Shown: positions 45,288-53,430 of the stretch, one piece after another
How positions within the stretch are numbered: the first letter of the stretch is position 1
Layout of the letters: each line of letters begins with the position of its first letter
DNA from: Microbacterium oxydans
Lineage (GTDB): Bacteria > Actinomycetota > Actinomycetes > Actinomycetales > Microbacteriaceae
NCBI RefSeq assembly: GCF_006540085.1
Contig: NZ_BJOG01000004.1
Coordinates: 1-64,000, forward strand
Direction of reading: 5' to 3'
DNA length: 64,000 bases
Translations under genes and position numbers: made by a program
Notes under the pieces: model-generated
Database searches by the model: none
The model's input: only the letters and a program-made list of their open reading frames with translations
What the model was told of the DNA's origin: nothing

Positions 45288-46151
45288 ATGGCGCAGCACA
45301 CCCTCTCGGTCCCAGTGCTCGGGCCTTGGTCGTTGCGCACCAGCAAGCGGTTCTGGGAAGAGTTCACCCCTACCGCGATCGAGGCCGGCGGTGATCCGGA
45401 CGTCCTCTCCGCACGCTTTGTGAGCGAGCATGACTGGACGTCTGTGTCCGCCCAGGTCACCCAGAGCCGGGAGTGCGCCCAGATAGGTTTGTCCGGCCCG
45501 GGCGATCTGGCCGCAGCCGCTGAGCAGGTGCGGCGCTTCCTCTCTCTCGATGTGGACGCGCGGGGATGGCCGGCCGTCGGCGATCGCGACCCGATCATCG
45601 CCACCGCCCAAAGGGCTCTCCCCGGATATCGCCCGTGCGGCTTCCATTCTCCGTACGAAGCCGCTGCCTGGTGTGTCTTGTCGCAGCGCACTCGCGTCCC
45701 AGTCGCTGCCCGACTCCGCCGCGACCTTATCGTCGCGCACGGCAACGACGGGGCCTTTCCCGCGCCCGATGCGCTCATCCGCGCCATCGACGCCGGAGAA
45801 CTAGACCTACCCGGTCGGAAGCCAGAGTATCTCCGGGCTGTCGCAGAGGCCGCACTCACCGGACTGCTCAACGGTCCTTGGCTCCGAGCAATGCCCGAAG
45901 AATCGGCTCGCCGCGACCTGCTCGCGGTGACAGGCATCGGCCCGTTCGCCACGGACCTCATCCTTATCCGCGGCGCCAACGCCCAGGACATCCTTCCGCG
46001 CGCGGAACGCCGCCTCTACGCCGAGATCTCCTACCAGTACGGGCCCGACTCGGTGCTCGAGGAGGTCGCGGAACGCTGGCGCCCCTTCCGCTCCTGGGCC
46101 GCTGTCCACCTCCGTGCGCTCCGAGAGCAGCGCACCCGTGAGATGGGCTGA
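45288..46151 (+). CDS. AlkA-like DNA glycosylase (HhH-GPD fold)
   Basis: This 287-residue protein has the HhH-GPD region at ~150-250 with LLAVTGIGPFATDLILIRGA. In AlkA-type enzymes the catalytic Asp follows a few residues after the Pro of the next loop; here the loop reads QDILPRAERRL, with Glu at that place. The N-terminal half has the strands of AlkA but diverges. It would remove alkylated bases if active. It starts seven bases after the VOC gene and stops three bases before cysS. Confidence 0.78.
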   Translation: MAQHTLSVPVLGPWSLRTSKRFWEEFTPTAIEAGGDPDVLSARFVSEHDWTSVSAQVTQSRECAQIGLSGPGDLAAAAEQVRRFLSLDVDARGWPAVGDRDPIIATAQRALPGYRPCGFHSPYEAAAWCVLSQRTRVPVAARLRRDLIVAHGNDGAFPAPDALIRAIDAGELDLPGRKPEYLRAVAEAALTGLLNGPWLRAMPEESARRDLLAVTGIGPFATDLILIRGANAQDILPRAERRLYAEISYQYGPDSVLEEVAERWRPFRSWAAVHLRALREQRTREMG

Positions 46152-46154
46152 TCG

Positions 46155-47603
46155 ATGACGTTACGGCTCTTCGATAGTGGAACGTCATCGCTGCGCACGT
46201 TCGCGCCCCTGCGACCGGGCCACGTCGGCATCTATCTGTGCGGTCCGACTGTTCAGGCTCCGCCGCACGTCGGTCATCTCCGCTCGGCAGTGGTCTTCGA
46301 CCAGCTGCGACGATGGCTCCAGATCGGCCACGATCTCGACGTGACTCTGGTGCGAAACATCACCGACCTGGACGACAAGATCCTTGTCGCGAGCCAGGCG
46401 GCGGGCGTTCCATGGTGGGCGTGGGCGGCTCGTCATGAGAGGGCGTTCGCCGACGCGTATCGCATGATCGGCATCTTGCCGCCGTCGATCGAGCCGCGCG
46501 CGACAGGGCACACGGCCGAGATGCTTACCTTCATTGACCGGCTGATCGCCCGAGGCCACGCGTACCGAGCGGGAGGGGAAGCGGGGGACGTCTACTTCGA
46601 CGTCTCATCATGGCCCGACTACGGGTCTCTGACCTCACAGGAGACCGGGACTCTCCGCGGAGACGAACATACCGATCAGGCGACGGAGAAACGTGACCCT
46701 CGCGACTTCGCGCTCTGGAAGTCGGTTCTCTCGGATGCGGCGACAGGAACGGCGAGTACCGCGGGCGCAGCATGGGCTTCGCCTTACGGGCCGGGACGCC
46801 CTGGATGGCATCTGAGCTGCTCGACGATGATTCTCCGCTACCTGGGAGAGAGCTTCGATATCCACGGTGGCGGGCTCGACCTGCGCTTTCCTCATCATGA
46901 GAACGAACAGGCGCAGTCCCGTGCCGCCGGATACGGATTCGCGCGCTACTGGATGCACAATGGCTGGGTCACGTCCAGCGGCGACAAGATCAGCAAGTCC
47001 CTCGGCAATGCGACACCCCTCGACGATCTACTGCAGCACATGCGTCCTCTCGACCTGCGCTACTACCTCGGATCGGCCCACTATCGGTCGAACCTGGAAC
47101 TGACCGACTCGGCCCTGCGAGCAGCCACGGCGGCGATGCGCAGGATCGAAGACTTCATCACCCGGAGCACCAACCACTCCAGGCGGACGGCGGACGCGGA
47201 GATGCTGCCGGTCGCATTCCGAAACGCCTTGGATGAGGACCTCAACATCCCCACGGCACTCGCGGTCCTCCATGACGAGGTCAGGCGGGGTAACACCGCC
47301 CTCGCCCAGCACGACGCGCGGGCCGGTGCCGACACGCTGGATGCGGTGCTCGCCATGACTGGCGTCCTCGGCATCAACCCGCGCGACAGCCCGTGGGACG
47401 AATCAACGGCCACACCCCCGCACGCCGAGCGCGCAGTGGAGGCCCTGGTCGCACAGGCGCTCAACCAGCGAGCCCAGGCACGTGCGGCCGGAGACTTCCG
47501 CACCGCAGACCGTATCCGTGACGAACTCGACGCCGCCGGGATCGTGCTCAACGACAGCGAGTCAGGTACGACATGGGGCTTCACCGAAGGCCGTACCTCA
47601 TAG
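46155..47603 (+). CDS. cysS: Cysteinyl-tRNA synthetase
   Basis: This 482-residue class I synthetase has zinc Cys in YLCGPTVQ, the HIGH motif as PHVGH, WHLSCSTMI and HHENEQAQS for the remaining zinc ligands, and KISKSLGN as KMSKS. Length excludes the shorter mycothiol ligase MshC. Cysteinyl-tRNA synthetases also make cysteine persulfide in several organisms. It lies in a stress cluster between an AlkA-like gene and msrB, an unusual place for a sole housekeeping copy; a second copy elsewhere is likely but cannot be seen. Confidence 0.93.
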   Translation: MTLRLFDSGTSSLRTFAPLRPGHVGIYLCGPTVQAPPHVGHLRSAVVFDQLRRWLQIGHDLDVTLVRNITDLDDKILVASQAAGVPWWAWAARHERAFADAYRMIGILPPSIEPRATGHTAEMLTFIDRLIARGHAYRAGGEAGDVYFDVSSWPDYGSLTSQETGTLRGDEHTDQATEKRDPRDFALWKSVLSDAATGTASTAGAAWASPYGPGRPGWHLSCSTMILRYLGESFDIHGGGLDLRFPHHENEQAQSRAAGYGFARYWMHNGWVTSSGDKISKSLGNATPLDDLLQHMRPLDLRYYLGSAHYRSNLELTDSALRAATAAMRRIEDFITRSTNHSRRTADAEMLPVAFRNALDEDLNIPTALAVLHDEVRRGNTALAQHDARAGADTLDAVLAMTGVLGINPRDSPWDESTATPPHAERAVEALVAQALNQRAQARAAGDFRTADRIRDELDAAGIVLNDSESGTTWGFTEGRTS

Positions 47604-47729
47604 CCCGGAACAACAACAGGAGGATTCTCGAAGTCACAGCCCACTCCCAGGCTCACGGGACCAAACCGCGTCACCCCGGCGTTATCAACAGTGACGCCGC
47701 AGCCAGCGGCGCCGAACAAGGAGGACATC

Positions 47730-48206
47730 GTGTCGCACGACTACAGCAAGACTTCTGAGGCCCTGAGCCGCCTCAACGACCAGCAGTACCGCGTCACCCA
47801 GAAGGACGGCACCGAGCCGGCCTTCCGCAACGAGTACTGGGACAACCACGAGGACGGCCTGTACGTGGACGTCGTCTCCGGACAGCCCCTGTTCTCATCC
47901 ACCGACAAGTACGACAGCGGAACCGGATGGCCCAGCTTCACCAAGCCGGTCGTCGCTGACGCCGTCCACACGAAGACGGACCGATCCCTCTGGATGCCCC
48001 GCACCGAGGTCCGCTCTACCGGGGCGGACAGCCACCTCGGGCACGTCTTCGACGACGGCCCCGCGAACGCCGGCGGCCTGCGCTACTGCATGAACTCCGC
48101 CGCGCTGCGGTTCATCCCCGTCTCCGACCTGGAGGCCGAGGGGTATGGAGAGTTCCGCTCACTGTTCGAGACCACCACCACGACCACGAAGGAGCACGCA
48201 TCATGA
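47730..48206 (+). CDS. msrB: Peptide methionine sulfoxide reductase B
   Basis: This 158-residue MsrB has [23 protein letters not shown] and the catalytic Cys in [12 protein letters not shown]. It is the only cysteine in the protein: the two CxxC zinc sites of the other MsrB class are replaced ([10 protein letters not shown]), and no resolving Cys is present, so it must rely on an outside thiol. GTG 47730 has AAGGAGGACATC before it. Its stop overlaps the msrA copy 2 start (ATGA). Confidence 0.93.
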   Translation: MSHDYSKTSEALSRLNDQQYRVTQKDGTEPAFRNEYWDNHEDGLYVDVVSGQPLFSSTDKYDSGTGWPSFTKPVVADAVHTKTDRSLWMPRTEVRSTGADSHLGHVFDDGPANAGGLRYCMNSAALRFIPVSDLEAEGYGEFRSLFETTTTTTKEHAS

Positions 48207-48766
48207 CCAGTGGAATTCACGACACCGGAGAGGTCACCCGCACACCCGGCACCGAGACGGCCGTCCTGGCCGGCGGCTGCTTCTGGGGCGTGGACGAGCT
48301 CATCCGCAAGCAGCCGGGCGTGATCAGCACCCGCGCCGGATACACCGGCGGGCAGAACGATCACGCCACCTACCGCAACCACCCCGGCCACGCCGAGGCC
48401 GTGGAGATCGTCTTCGACCCATCGAAGACGACGTACCGGGACATCCTGGCGTTCTTCTTCCAGATCCACGACCCGTCGACCCTGAACCGTCAGGGCAACG
48501 ACATCGGCACCAGCTACCGGTCGGCGATCTTCCCGCTCACCCCCGAGCAGGAGCAGGTCGCCAAGGAGACGATCGCCGACGTCGATGCCTCCGGCCTGTG
48601 GCCAGGATCGGCTGTCACCACGATCGAGCCCGCCGGCCCGTTCTGGGAGGCCGAGCCTGAGCACCAGGACTACCTCCAGCGGTATCCGAACGGCTACAAC
48701 TGCCACTACCCTCGTGCCGGCTGGGTCCTGCCCCGCCGCATCCAGGCGACCGAGGCTTCCGTCTGA
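48203..48766 (+). CDS. msrA: Peptide methionine sulfoxide reductase A (copy 2)
   Basis: This 187-residue MsrA has [43 protein letters not shown] and C-terminal NCHYPRAGW with the resolving Cys. It handles the S epimer while the coupled MsrB handles the R epimer. Only moderately like copy 1 at 41235, so the two are not a recent duplication. A strong terminator follows. Confidence 0.94.
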   Translation: MTSGIHDTGEVTRTPGTETAVLAGGCFWGVDELIRKQPGVISTRAGYTGGQNDHATYRNHPGHAEAVEIVFDPSKTTYRDILAFFFQIHDPSTLNRQGNDIGTSYRSAIFPLTPEQEQVAKETIADVDASGLWPGSAVTTIEPAGPFWEAEPEHQDYLQRYPNGYNCHYPRAGWVLPRRIQATEASV

Positions 48767-48774
48767 CCATGTCC

Positions 48775-48818
48775 ACGTGGGGGCGTGCCACCGCTGAGCC
48801 GGTGGCGCGCCCCCACGT
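48775..48818 (+). terminator. Strong hairpin after msrB-msrA
   Basis: A 19-bp stem with one G-T pair runs from ACGTGGGGGCG at 48775 to CGCCCCCACGT ending at 48818, with a short CTGAGC loop. It begins eight bases after the msrA stop. No T run follows. Confidence 0.75.
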
Positions 48819-48850
48819 CATCAGTGACGGAGGAATGATGCGGAACGACC

Positions 48851-49537
48851 GTGAACGAAGATGAAGACAACGCGGTGGAGCGACGTCGCGCAGCGTCAGC
48901 CGCAGTCCTCACATGCGCAGACCTGACCGATGCGCTCGGCCGGAAGCACCGTCACCGCGCCCATATCACCGGGCTCGTCAGCCCGACACCCGAACGCATC
49001 CTGTTCGGGCGCGTCGCGACGATCTCCTTCTTCCCGACCTGCCACGCCATACTTGACCCGGAGGAATACACCTTCGGACGGCTGTTCCACCAGGCCGTCG
49101 ACGGATCAGCAGCTAATCCCGGCAATACGGTCCTCGTGATGGCCAGCAACGGCCACAGCTCGACGTCTCTCGCCGGTGGAACGAAGCTCTCCCGTGCGAC
49201 CAACGTCGGCCTCGCCGGCGTCCTAACTGACGGACGCCTTCGCGACTTCGACGAACTGGCCGCGGAACCGTTCGCCGCATGGTGCTCGGGAGAGGCCGTC
49301 GCCTGGGGTGGAGCAGTGGTCACGCCGTTTCAGGCAAATATCCCCGTCGTCATCGAAGGAGTGGGCATCTATCCGGGCCAGTACATCTTCTGCGACTCAT
49401 CGGGAGCCGTCGTCATCCCCGACAGCGACATCGACGAAGTGCTCGAGACCGCCCATCAGATCCGCGCCGACGACAGCGCGTCCCGTGACCTGATCGCGCG
49501 GGAAGGTCGCAACGGAGGCCTGACACGCGAGCGGTGA
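48851..49537 (+). CDS. RraA-like family protein
   Basis: This 228-residue protein has the RraA-fold signature SLAGGTKLSRATNVGLAGVL then TDGRLRDF, matching the G-G...D-G-x-x-R-D metal site of HMG/CHA aldolases and RraA. It could be a 4-hydroxy-4-methyl-2-oxoglutarate aldolase-type lyase; the RNase E inhibitor role belongs to a subgroup. GTG 48851 is supported by the protein start, but the nearby GGAGG (48829-48833) fits better a nine-codon reading frame at 48835-48864 that overlaps it. Confidence 0.8.
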   Translation: MNEDEDNAVERRRAASAAVLTCADLTDALGRKHRHRAHITGLVSPTPERILFGRVATISFFPTCHAILDPEEYTFGRLFHQAVDGSAANPGNTVLVMASNGHSSTSLAGGTKLSRATNVGLAGVLTDGRLRDFDELAAEPFAAWCSGEAVAWGGAVVTPFQANIPVVIEGVGIYPGQYIFCDSSGAVVIPDSDIDEVLETAHQIRADDSASRDLIAREGRNGGLTRER

Positions 49538-49539
49538 TC

Positions 49540-50295
49540 TCACGGTGCCGGTGGCGTGGTGTTGTTGCGCCATTGGCGGGGTGTGGTGCCGAATTCTTCG
49601 CGGAAGATGCGGCTGAAGTGGCTGGCGGAGACGAATCCGTGCTGTTGGGCGAGGACGCCGATGGGGACGTCGATGGTGGCCGGTGCGGTCAGGGCGTCGC
49701 GGACGCGGCGCAGGCGCTGGGATTGGATCAGCTGCGCGAGCCTGATGTCCGCGCGGGACATCTCTGCGTAGAGCAGACGCTCGGACACGTGCAGGTCCTT
49801 CGCGATCCTGGCGGCTCCGAGGCCGGGGTCGGTGAGGTTGTCGAGCACGTAGGTGACGATCTGCTCGGCCAGCGGATACCGGGTCGTGGCGCGGTCGGGA
49901 GTGAGGGCGCTGAGCAGGGTGACTTTCAGCAGGTCGGCGACGGGTGCGAACACGTCGACCTCGTCGCGAAGGCTGAGTTCGGAGTCCATCACGCCCCCGA
50001 GCACGGACCGCAGCAGCGCCGCCAGCGAGGTCCGCTCCTGCAGGTCGACACCCGAGACCTCAGCGACCTGATCCGCCGTCAACCCCACCACACCCAACGG
50101 CACCTCGACGATCATGCGATCGGCATCCTCGGTGGGCATCGCGCTCTCCACCGTCGAGCGGGGGACAACGACGATGCTCCCGGGGGTCAGCTCAGCGTCC
50201 CGCCCCTGCAGCGACAGGACCGAGGCGTTCCGACGCTGGTAGATGACTAACAGGTGGTCCTCGCTGCGACCACGGGGAGAGCTGACCGTCATCAC
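49540..50295 (-). CDS. AraC-family regulator, short twin
   Basis: This 251-residue protein has an AraC DNA-binding domain identical in amino-acid sequence to the regulator at 43026 over ~180 residues. The sensor part is short: only EDHLLVIYQRRNASVLSLQG and LTPGSIVVVP remain, and the first ~75 residues of the twin's sensor are missing. ATG 50295 overlaps the stop of the upstream unknown gene, so it is translated by coupling. It may act without its own signal or as a competitor. Confidence 0.9.
   Translation of the reverse strand: MMTVSSPRGRSEDHLLVIYQRRNASVLSLQGRDAELTPGSIVVVPRSTVESAMPTEDADRMIVEVPLGVVGLTADQVAEVSGVDLQERTSLAALLRSVLGGVMDSELSLRDEVDVFAPVADLLKVTLLSALTPDRATTRYPLAEQIVTYVLDNLTDPGLGAARIAKDLHVSERLLYAEMSRADIRLAQLIQSQRLRRVRDALTAPATIDVPIGVLAQQHGFVSASHFSRIFREEFGTTPRQWRNNTTPPAP
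49556..50102 (-). repeat. Right copy of a 547-bp inverted repeat
   Basis: Reverse complement of 43426-43972 with seven mismatches, all silent in the shared reading frame. Together with the left copy it encloses the marR-VOC-alkA-cysS-msrB-msrA-rraA segment. Confidence 0.97.
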
Positions 50296-50783
50296 AGGAC
50301 TGCTTCCTCGATCAGCTCATAGATGTTCGCCCGGCGGAGGTCGCTGGCGTGAAAGACGAGCCCGTCGCCCCGGTGCGGTGGCTGCTCTGCGACATGCCGC
50401 ACGCACGCGGCGGCGAGATCTCGCTCGGCCGGTGACATCACCACGACTCCAATCACGGTCGTGTCCGCGCCGACGAGATTGGTGGCGCTCCTGCTCACCT
50501 CACCGACTACGCCCGTCGCCAACCTGTGTACTCGGGCTCGAGACATCGTGCCGGCACCGTCGAACGCCACCACCACCGTTCCGGGCCGAACGATGTGCAG
50601 CGCGGCGGTCACCTCATGCTCGATGCGTGAGGCCAACGCCCGTCGAGCCCGGATGCCCAGGCCCCTACGAAACCGATAGGCCGCCACGACCAGGCGCTCG
50701 TCCTCAGCCACCCGCTCCGCAAGAGGCGAGGGAACGAGCATCAGAAACTCTTGCGCGTCACCGAGCTTGACAGGCAGGTCCAC
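50292..50783 (-). CDS. Protein of unknown function upstream of the short AraC twin (163 aa)
   Basis: This soluble alpha/beta protein contains GDAQEFLMLVPSPLAERVAE, RPGTVVVAFDGAGT and VIGVVVMSPAERDLAAACVR. I do not recognise it; a faint likeness to a degenerate nucleotide-cyclase-type (GGDEF) fold is not firm. GTG 50783 is chosen because GGAGAGG lies seven bases upstream, while the open frame reaching 50876 begins with Arg/Pro/Cys-rich sequence unlike a protein. Its stop overlaps the AraC start. Confidence 0.65.
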   Translation of the reverse strand: MDLPVKLGDAQEFLMLVPSPLAERVAEDERLVVAAYRFRRGLGIRARRALASRIEHEVTAALHIVRPGTVVVAFDGAGTMSRARVHRLATGVVGEVSRSATNLVGADTTVIGVVVMSPAERDLAAACVRHVAEQPPHRGDGLVFHASDLRRANIYELIEEAVL

Positions 50784-51183
50784 CGAACGCCCCTCTCCTG
50801 CGGAGCGCGCAACGTTCTCGACGGGCGCGCGTGGGCAGCCGCACCGAGCCCTCGGCTCGGACGTTCTCGCGCACACGGAAGATCCGTGAGCCGCGTGGCT
50901 TCCCGCACATCATGACCACTAGCCTACGACGACAGAAAAGGACTCGCCAGACCAAAGTATGAGCCGGACGTCGATCGATGAGAGGTGTCATAGGTCTGAA
51001 AAGCAGGGCGCTCGGATCGCCTTAGGTGTTTCGGGTCGACTTGGATAAGGACTTCGAGATCCATTATTGTGAAGGTGTGAGATGCGAGCGTCCCGCTCCG
51101 CTGGACTTCACTGGGCCGGCCGGGCTGGCATCGCGTGACGGACGACTTCGAGTCCTGCGGACGGAGGAGACTACCCTGGAGGC
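50784..51183. other. 400-bp region between divergent genes
   Basis: No convincing gene lies here. It must hold promoters for the unknown gene/AraC pair (leftward) and the TetR gene (rightward). The only promoter-like pair I can point to is TTGGAT/TATTGT near 51041-51070. Confidence 0.5.
51041..51070 (+). promoter_or_regulatory. Possible promoter of the TetR-family gene
   Basis: TTGGAT and TATTGT are separated by 18 bases, 114 bases before the start at 51184. Similarity to consensus is moderate. Confidence 0.35.
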
Positions 51184-51822
51184 GTGACTGCCGACGGAAC
51201 GAGTGCGCGCCGGTTGACGCCGAAAGGGGCGGCAACGAGGGCGCGTATCGTCGACGCAGCGAACCAGCTGATGTATGAGCGAGGCGTTGCGGCGACGACC
51301 CTTGCCGACGTCCGAGCCGCCAGCGCGACATCGAAGTCTCAGGTTTATCAGCACTTCGCCGACAAGGACGCACTCGTGAAGGAAGTCATCGAGACCCGGG
51401 CGGAGGACGTCCTGACGCAGCAGCGCCGGCGCCTTCGACGGGTGGAATCCCTACGTGGGTTCGAGCTGTGGCGGGATGAGCTCGTCGAACGCAACGCGCT
51501 ACGCAACGGCGCGTACGGGTGCCCGCTCGGGTCTCTGGCGAACGAGATCGCAGACCACAACGAGGATGCCCGCCGGGCGATCGCTGCCCACTTCGATGAG
51601 TGGCTGGAGATGCTGATCGATGCCGTGGAGAGGCTGAAGACACGCGGCGTGTTGCGCAGCGATGCGGACTCGCGAGCGCTTGCCAGTGGGCTGCTATCGG
51701 CACTGCAGGGAGGTTATCTTCTGGCGAAGGCGAGTCGAGATGTTTATCCGATGCGTGCCGCTCTCGACATGGCTATCGCACAACTCGGGGCCTACGCGAC
51801 TGAGACCGACTCCTCAGCCTGA
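51184..51822 (+). CDS. TetR/AcrR-family regulator
   Basis: This 212-residue protein has an N-terminal helix-turn-helix (ATRARIVDAANQLMYERGVA, TTLADVRAASATSKSQVYQH, FADKDALV) and a ligand domain with GAYGCPLGSLANEIADH, the pattern of the LmrA/YxaF-like subgroup. GTG 51184 follows CTGGAGGC. It converges with the Mo-oxidoreductase operon; the ends overlap by 31 bases. It may regulate that operon or the upstream AraC pair. Confidence 0.88.
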   Translation: MTADGTSARRLTPKGAATRARIVDAANQLMYERGVAATTLADVRAASATSKSQVYQHFADKDALVKEVIETRAEDVLTQQRRRLRRVESLRGFELWRDELVERNALRNGAYGCPLGSLANEIADHNEDARRAIAAHFDEWLEMLIDAVERLKTRGVLRSDADSRALASGLLSALQGGYLLAKASRDVYPMRAALDMAIAQLGAYATETDSSA

Positions 51823-52082
51823 TCCCGCCTCATCGCGAACGCAGTCATCCCCGCGAAGCTGAGGAAGAGGCGTTCACCGGCGTCGATGATCGTCGCCAGC
51901 ACGTGGCTGCACGTCTTGCAGCGCACGACCAGCCCCGGGGCGTCCGGATACACGACTGCCTCGCCAAGGGGCGCGATACGCCCGCAACCTCCGCACCGTC
52001 CTTCGATCATCGTTGCATCGGGCACGAGGAACTGGGCGAGAGGTCCGGCGAGGATGTTCCCGTCGAGGTGGCTGGTCATCAT
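51792..52082 (-). CDS. DUF6510-like four-cysteine protein
   Basis: This 96-residue protein has two CxxC pairs, CGGC (30-33) and CKTC (55-58), placed as in a zinc ribbon or rubredoxin-like site. Such proteins accompany the sulfite-oxidase-like enzyme and flavin reductase in actinobacteria. ATG 52082 overlaps the reductase stop. Metal and role (electron carrier or assembly factor) are not known. Confidence 0.75.
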   Translation of the reverse strand: MMTSHLDGNILAGPLAQFLVPDATMIEGRCGGCGRIAPLGEAVVYPDAPGLVVRCKTCSHVLATIIDAGERLFLSFAGMTAFAMRRDQAEESVSVA

Positions 52083-52837
52083 AGGCCTCCGAATCGTTCG
52101 GTGAGGATGTCTTGCGGCGCATGGCCGAGCTTCACGAGCCAGGGCGCGACGGCTTCGACGAAGCCTGTCGAACCGCACACGAAAATGCGTGGGCGGTCTT
52201 CCGGAGGGAGCGTCCGCGCCGCGACAGCCGATTCTGTGAGCCGTCCGACCGGCTCCCGCCATCCGGCTGGCGCTCGTCGCGTGTACACGAGGTCGATGGC
52301 GAACGACCCGTCCGACAGCTCGAGGAGCTCCTGGTGGAAGTAGACGTCCTCCGGGGTGCGCACCGAGTACAGCAGCCGGAACGGAACGGGATCGGATGCG
52401 GCCGCATGAGACGCCGCCATCGCGTAGAGGGGCACGACACCTGACCCGCCGGCGATGAGCTGCACGGGGCGCTGGCTCTGTCCCGGGCGCCAGAGGAAGA
52501 ACGATCCCAGCGGTCCGTGGACCTCGAGCTGGTCACCGACGCGCAGTTCACGGACGAGGAACGGAGACACCTCGCCATCGGGCAGCTCATCGACCGCGAG
52601 GACGATCGTTCCGCCCGTCTCGGAGGATGCGATCGAATACGAACGTGTCGCCTGATAGCCGTCCGGAGCGGTCAGTCGCAGATCGAGATGGCTGCCCGCC
52701 TCGCTCCCCGGCCACCCCGGGACATCGAGCACCAGCCGAACCGCAGTCGGCGTCTCTGGACGCACCTCCGAAACCGTGGCGACGAACCACGACGGCCTCA
52801 CGCGGGGGCGAAGCGGAGCGAGCCGGGTCTGCTCCAT
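52079..52837 (-). CDS. FAD-binding oxidoreductase (ferredoxin-NADP reductase fold)
   Basis: This 252-residue protein has FAD-binding RSYSIASSE and the NAD(P)-binding GGSGVVPLYAMAASH, with a C-terminal FVCGSTGFVEAVAPWLVKLG. It has no 2Fe-2S domain, so it needs a separate acceptor. Start and stop overlap the molybdoenzyme gene and the four-cysteine gene, and the three are likely one redox chain from NAD(P)H to the molybdenum centre. ATG 52837 is used because it overlaps the upstream stop. Confidence 0.88.
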   Translation of the reverse strand: MEQTRLAPLRPRVRPSWFVATVSEVRPETPTAVRLVLDVPGWPGSEAGSHLDLRLTAPDGYQATRSYSIASSETGGTIVLAVDELPDGEVSPFLVRELRVGDQLEVHGPLGSFFLWRPGQSQRPVQLIAGGSGVVPLYAMAASHAAASDPVPFRLLYSVRTPEDVYFHQELLELSDGSFAIDLVYTRRAPAGWREPVGRLTESAVAARTLPPEDRPRIFVCGSTGFVEAVAPWLVKLGHAPQDILTERFGGL

Positions 52838-53430
52838 CACCAGTAGCGTTCTTCCTTCCACGGATCACCGTAGATGTGATAGCCGCTCTGCTCCCAGAAC
52901 CCAGGGTCGTTCGTCGGCATCATCGTCAATGCCCGGACCCACTTCGCGCTCTTCCAGAAGTACAGATGCGGGATCAGGAGACGTGCCGGCCCGCCGTGTT
53001 CTGCGTCGAGCGGTGCGCCTTCGGCCTCGGTCGCGATCCAGGCCTTGCCATCCAGGAGATCCTCAAGCGGCACATTCGTGGTGTAGCCGCCGTAGGAGTG
53101 CGCCATGACGTAGTCATGGGATGTCTCGACGTTCTCGAACAGCTTGTCCAGGCTCACCCCGCGCCAGGCCATGTCGAGCTTGGACCAGTGCGTGACGCAG
53201 TGGATGTCGACCGTGATGTCCTCGGCACCGAGCGCCAGGAACTGCTCCCAGTTCCAGTGATGCTCGGTACCGGTCTCATCGAGGATGGCGAAATCCCACG
53301 TCTCGGTATCGACATAGGGGGTGGGACCGGCGGTGAGCACCGGCCAGTTGTCGAACAGCGTCTGTCCCGGAGGGAGCTGATCATCGGGTCCACGCCGGCG
53401 TCCCGCGAATCCGCGAGTAGTGAACGACAT
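52837..53430 (-). CDS. Sulfite-oxidase-like molybdopterin oxidoreductase
   Basis: This 197-residue single-domain protein of the sulfite oxidase fold has the molybdenum-ligand Cys in DIHCVTHWSKLDMAWRGV, with VMAHSYGGYTTNVPLEDLLD and GGPARLLIPHLYFWKSAKWV as cofactor-site segments. There is no Tat signal, haem domain or dimerisation domain, so it is cytosolic. MsrP/YedY is the best-known relative and reduces methionine sulfoxide in the periplasm. Substrate here is not established. ATG 53430 begins the three-gene operon. Confidence 0.88.
   Translation of the reverse strand: MSFTTRGFAGRRRGPDDQLPPGQTLFDNWPVLTAGPTPYVDTETWDFAILDETGTEHHWNWEQFLALGAEDITVDIHCVTHWSKLDMAWRGVSLDKLFENVETSHDYVMAHSYGGYTTNVPLEDLLDGKAWIATEAEGAPLDAEHGGPARLLIPHLYFWKSAKWVRALTMMPTNDPGFWEQSGYHIYGDPWKEERYW

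Noticed and set aside
46155..47603. Mycothiol ligase MshC
   Set aside because: The protein has the length and C-terminal part of cysteinyl-tRNA synthetase and a complete KMSKS-type motif.
50292..50783. GGDEF (diguanylate cyclase) domain in the unknown protein
   Set aside because: Only a loose resemblance in the GTVVVAFDGAG region; no GGDEF signature and too short.
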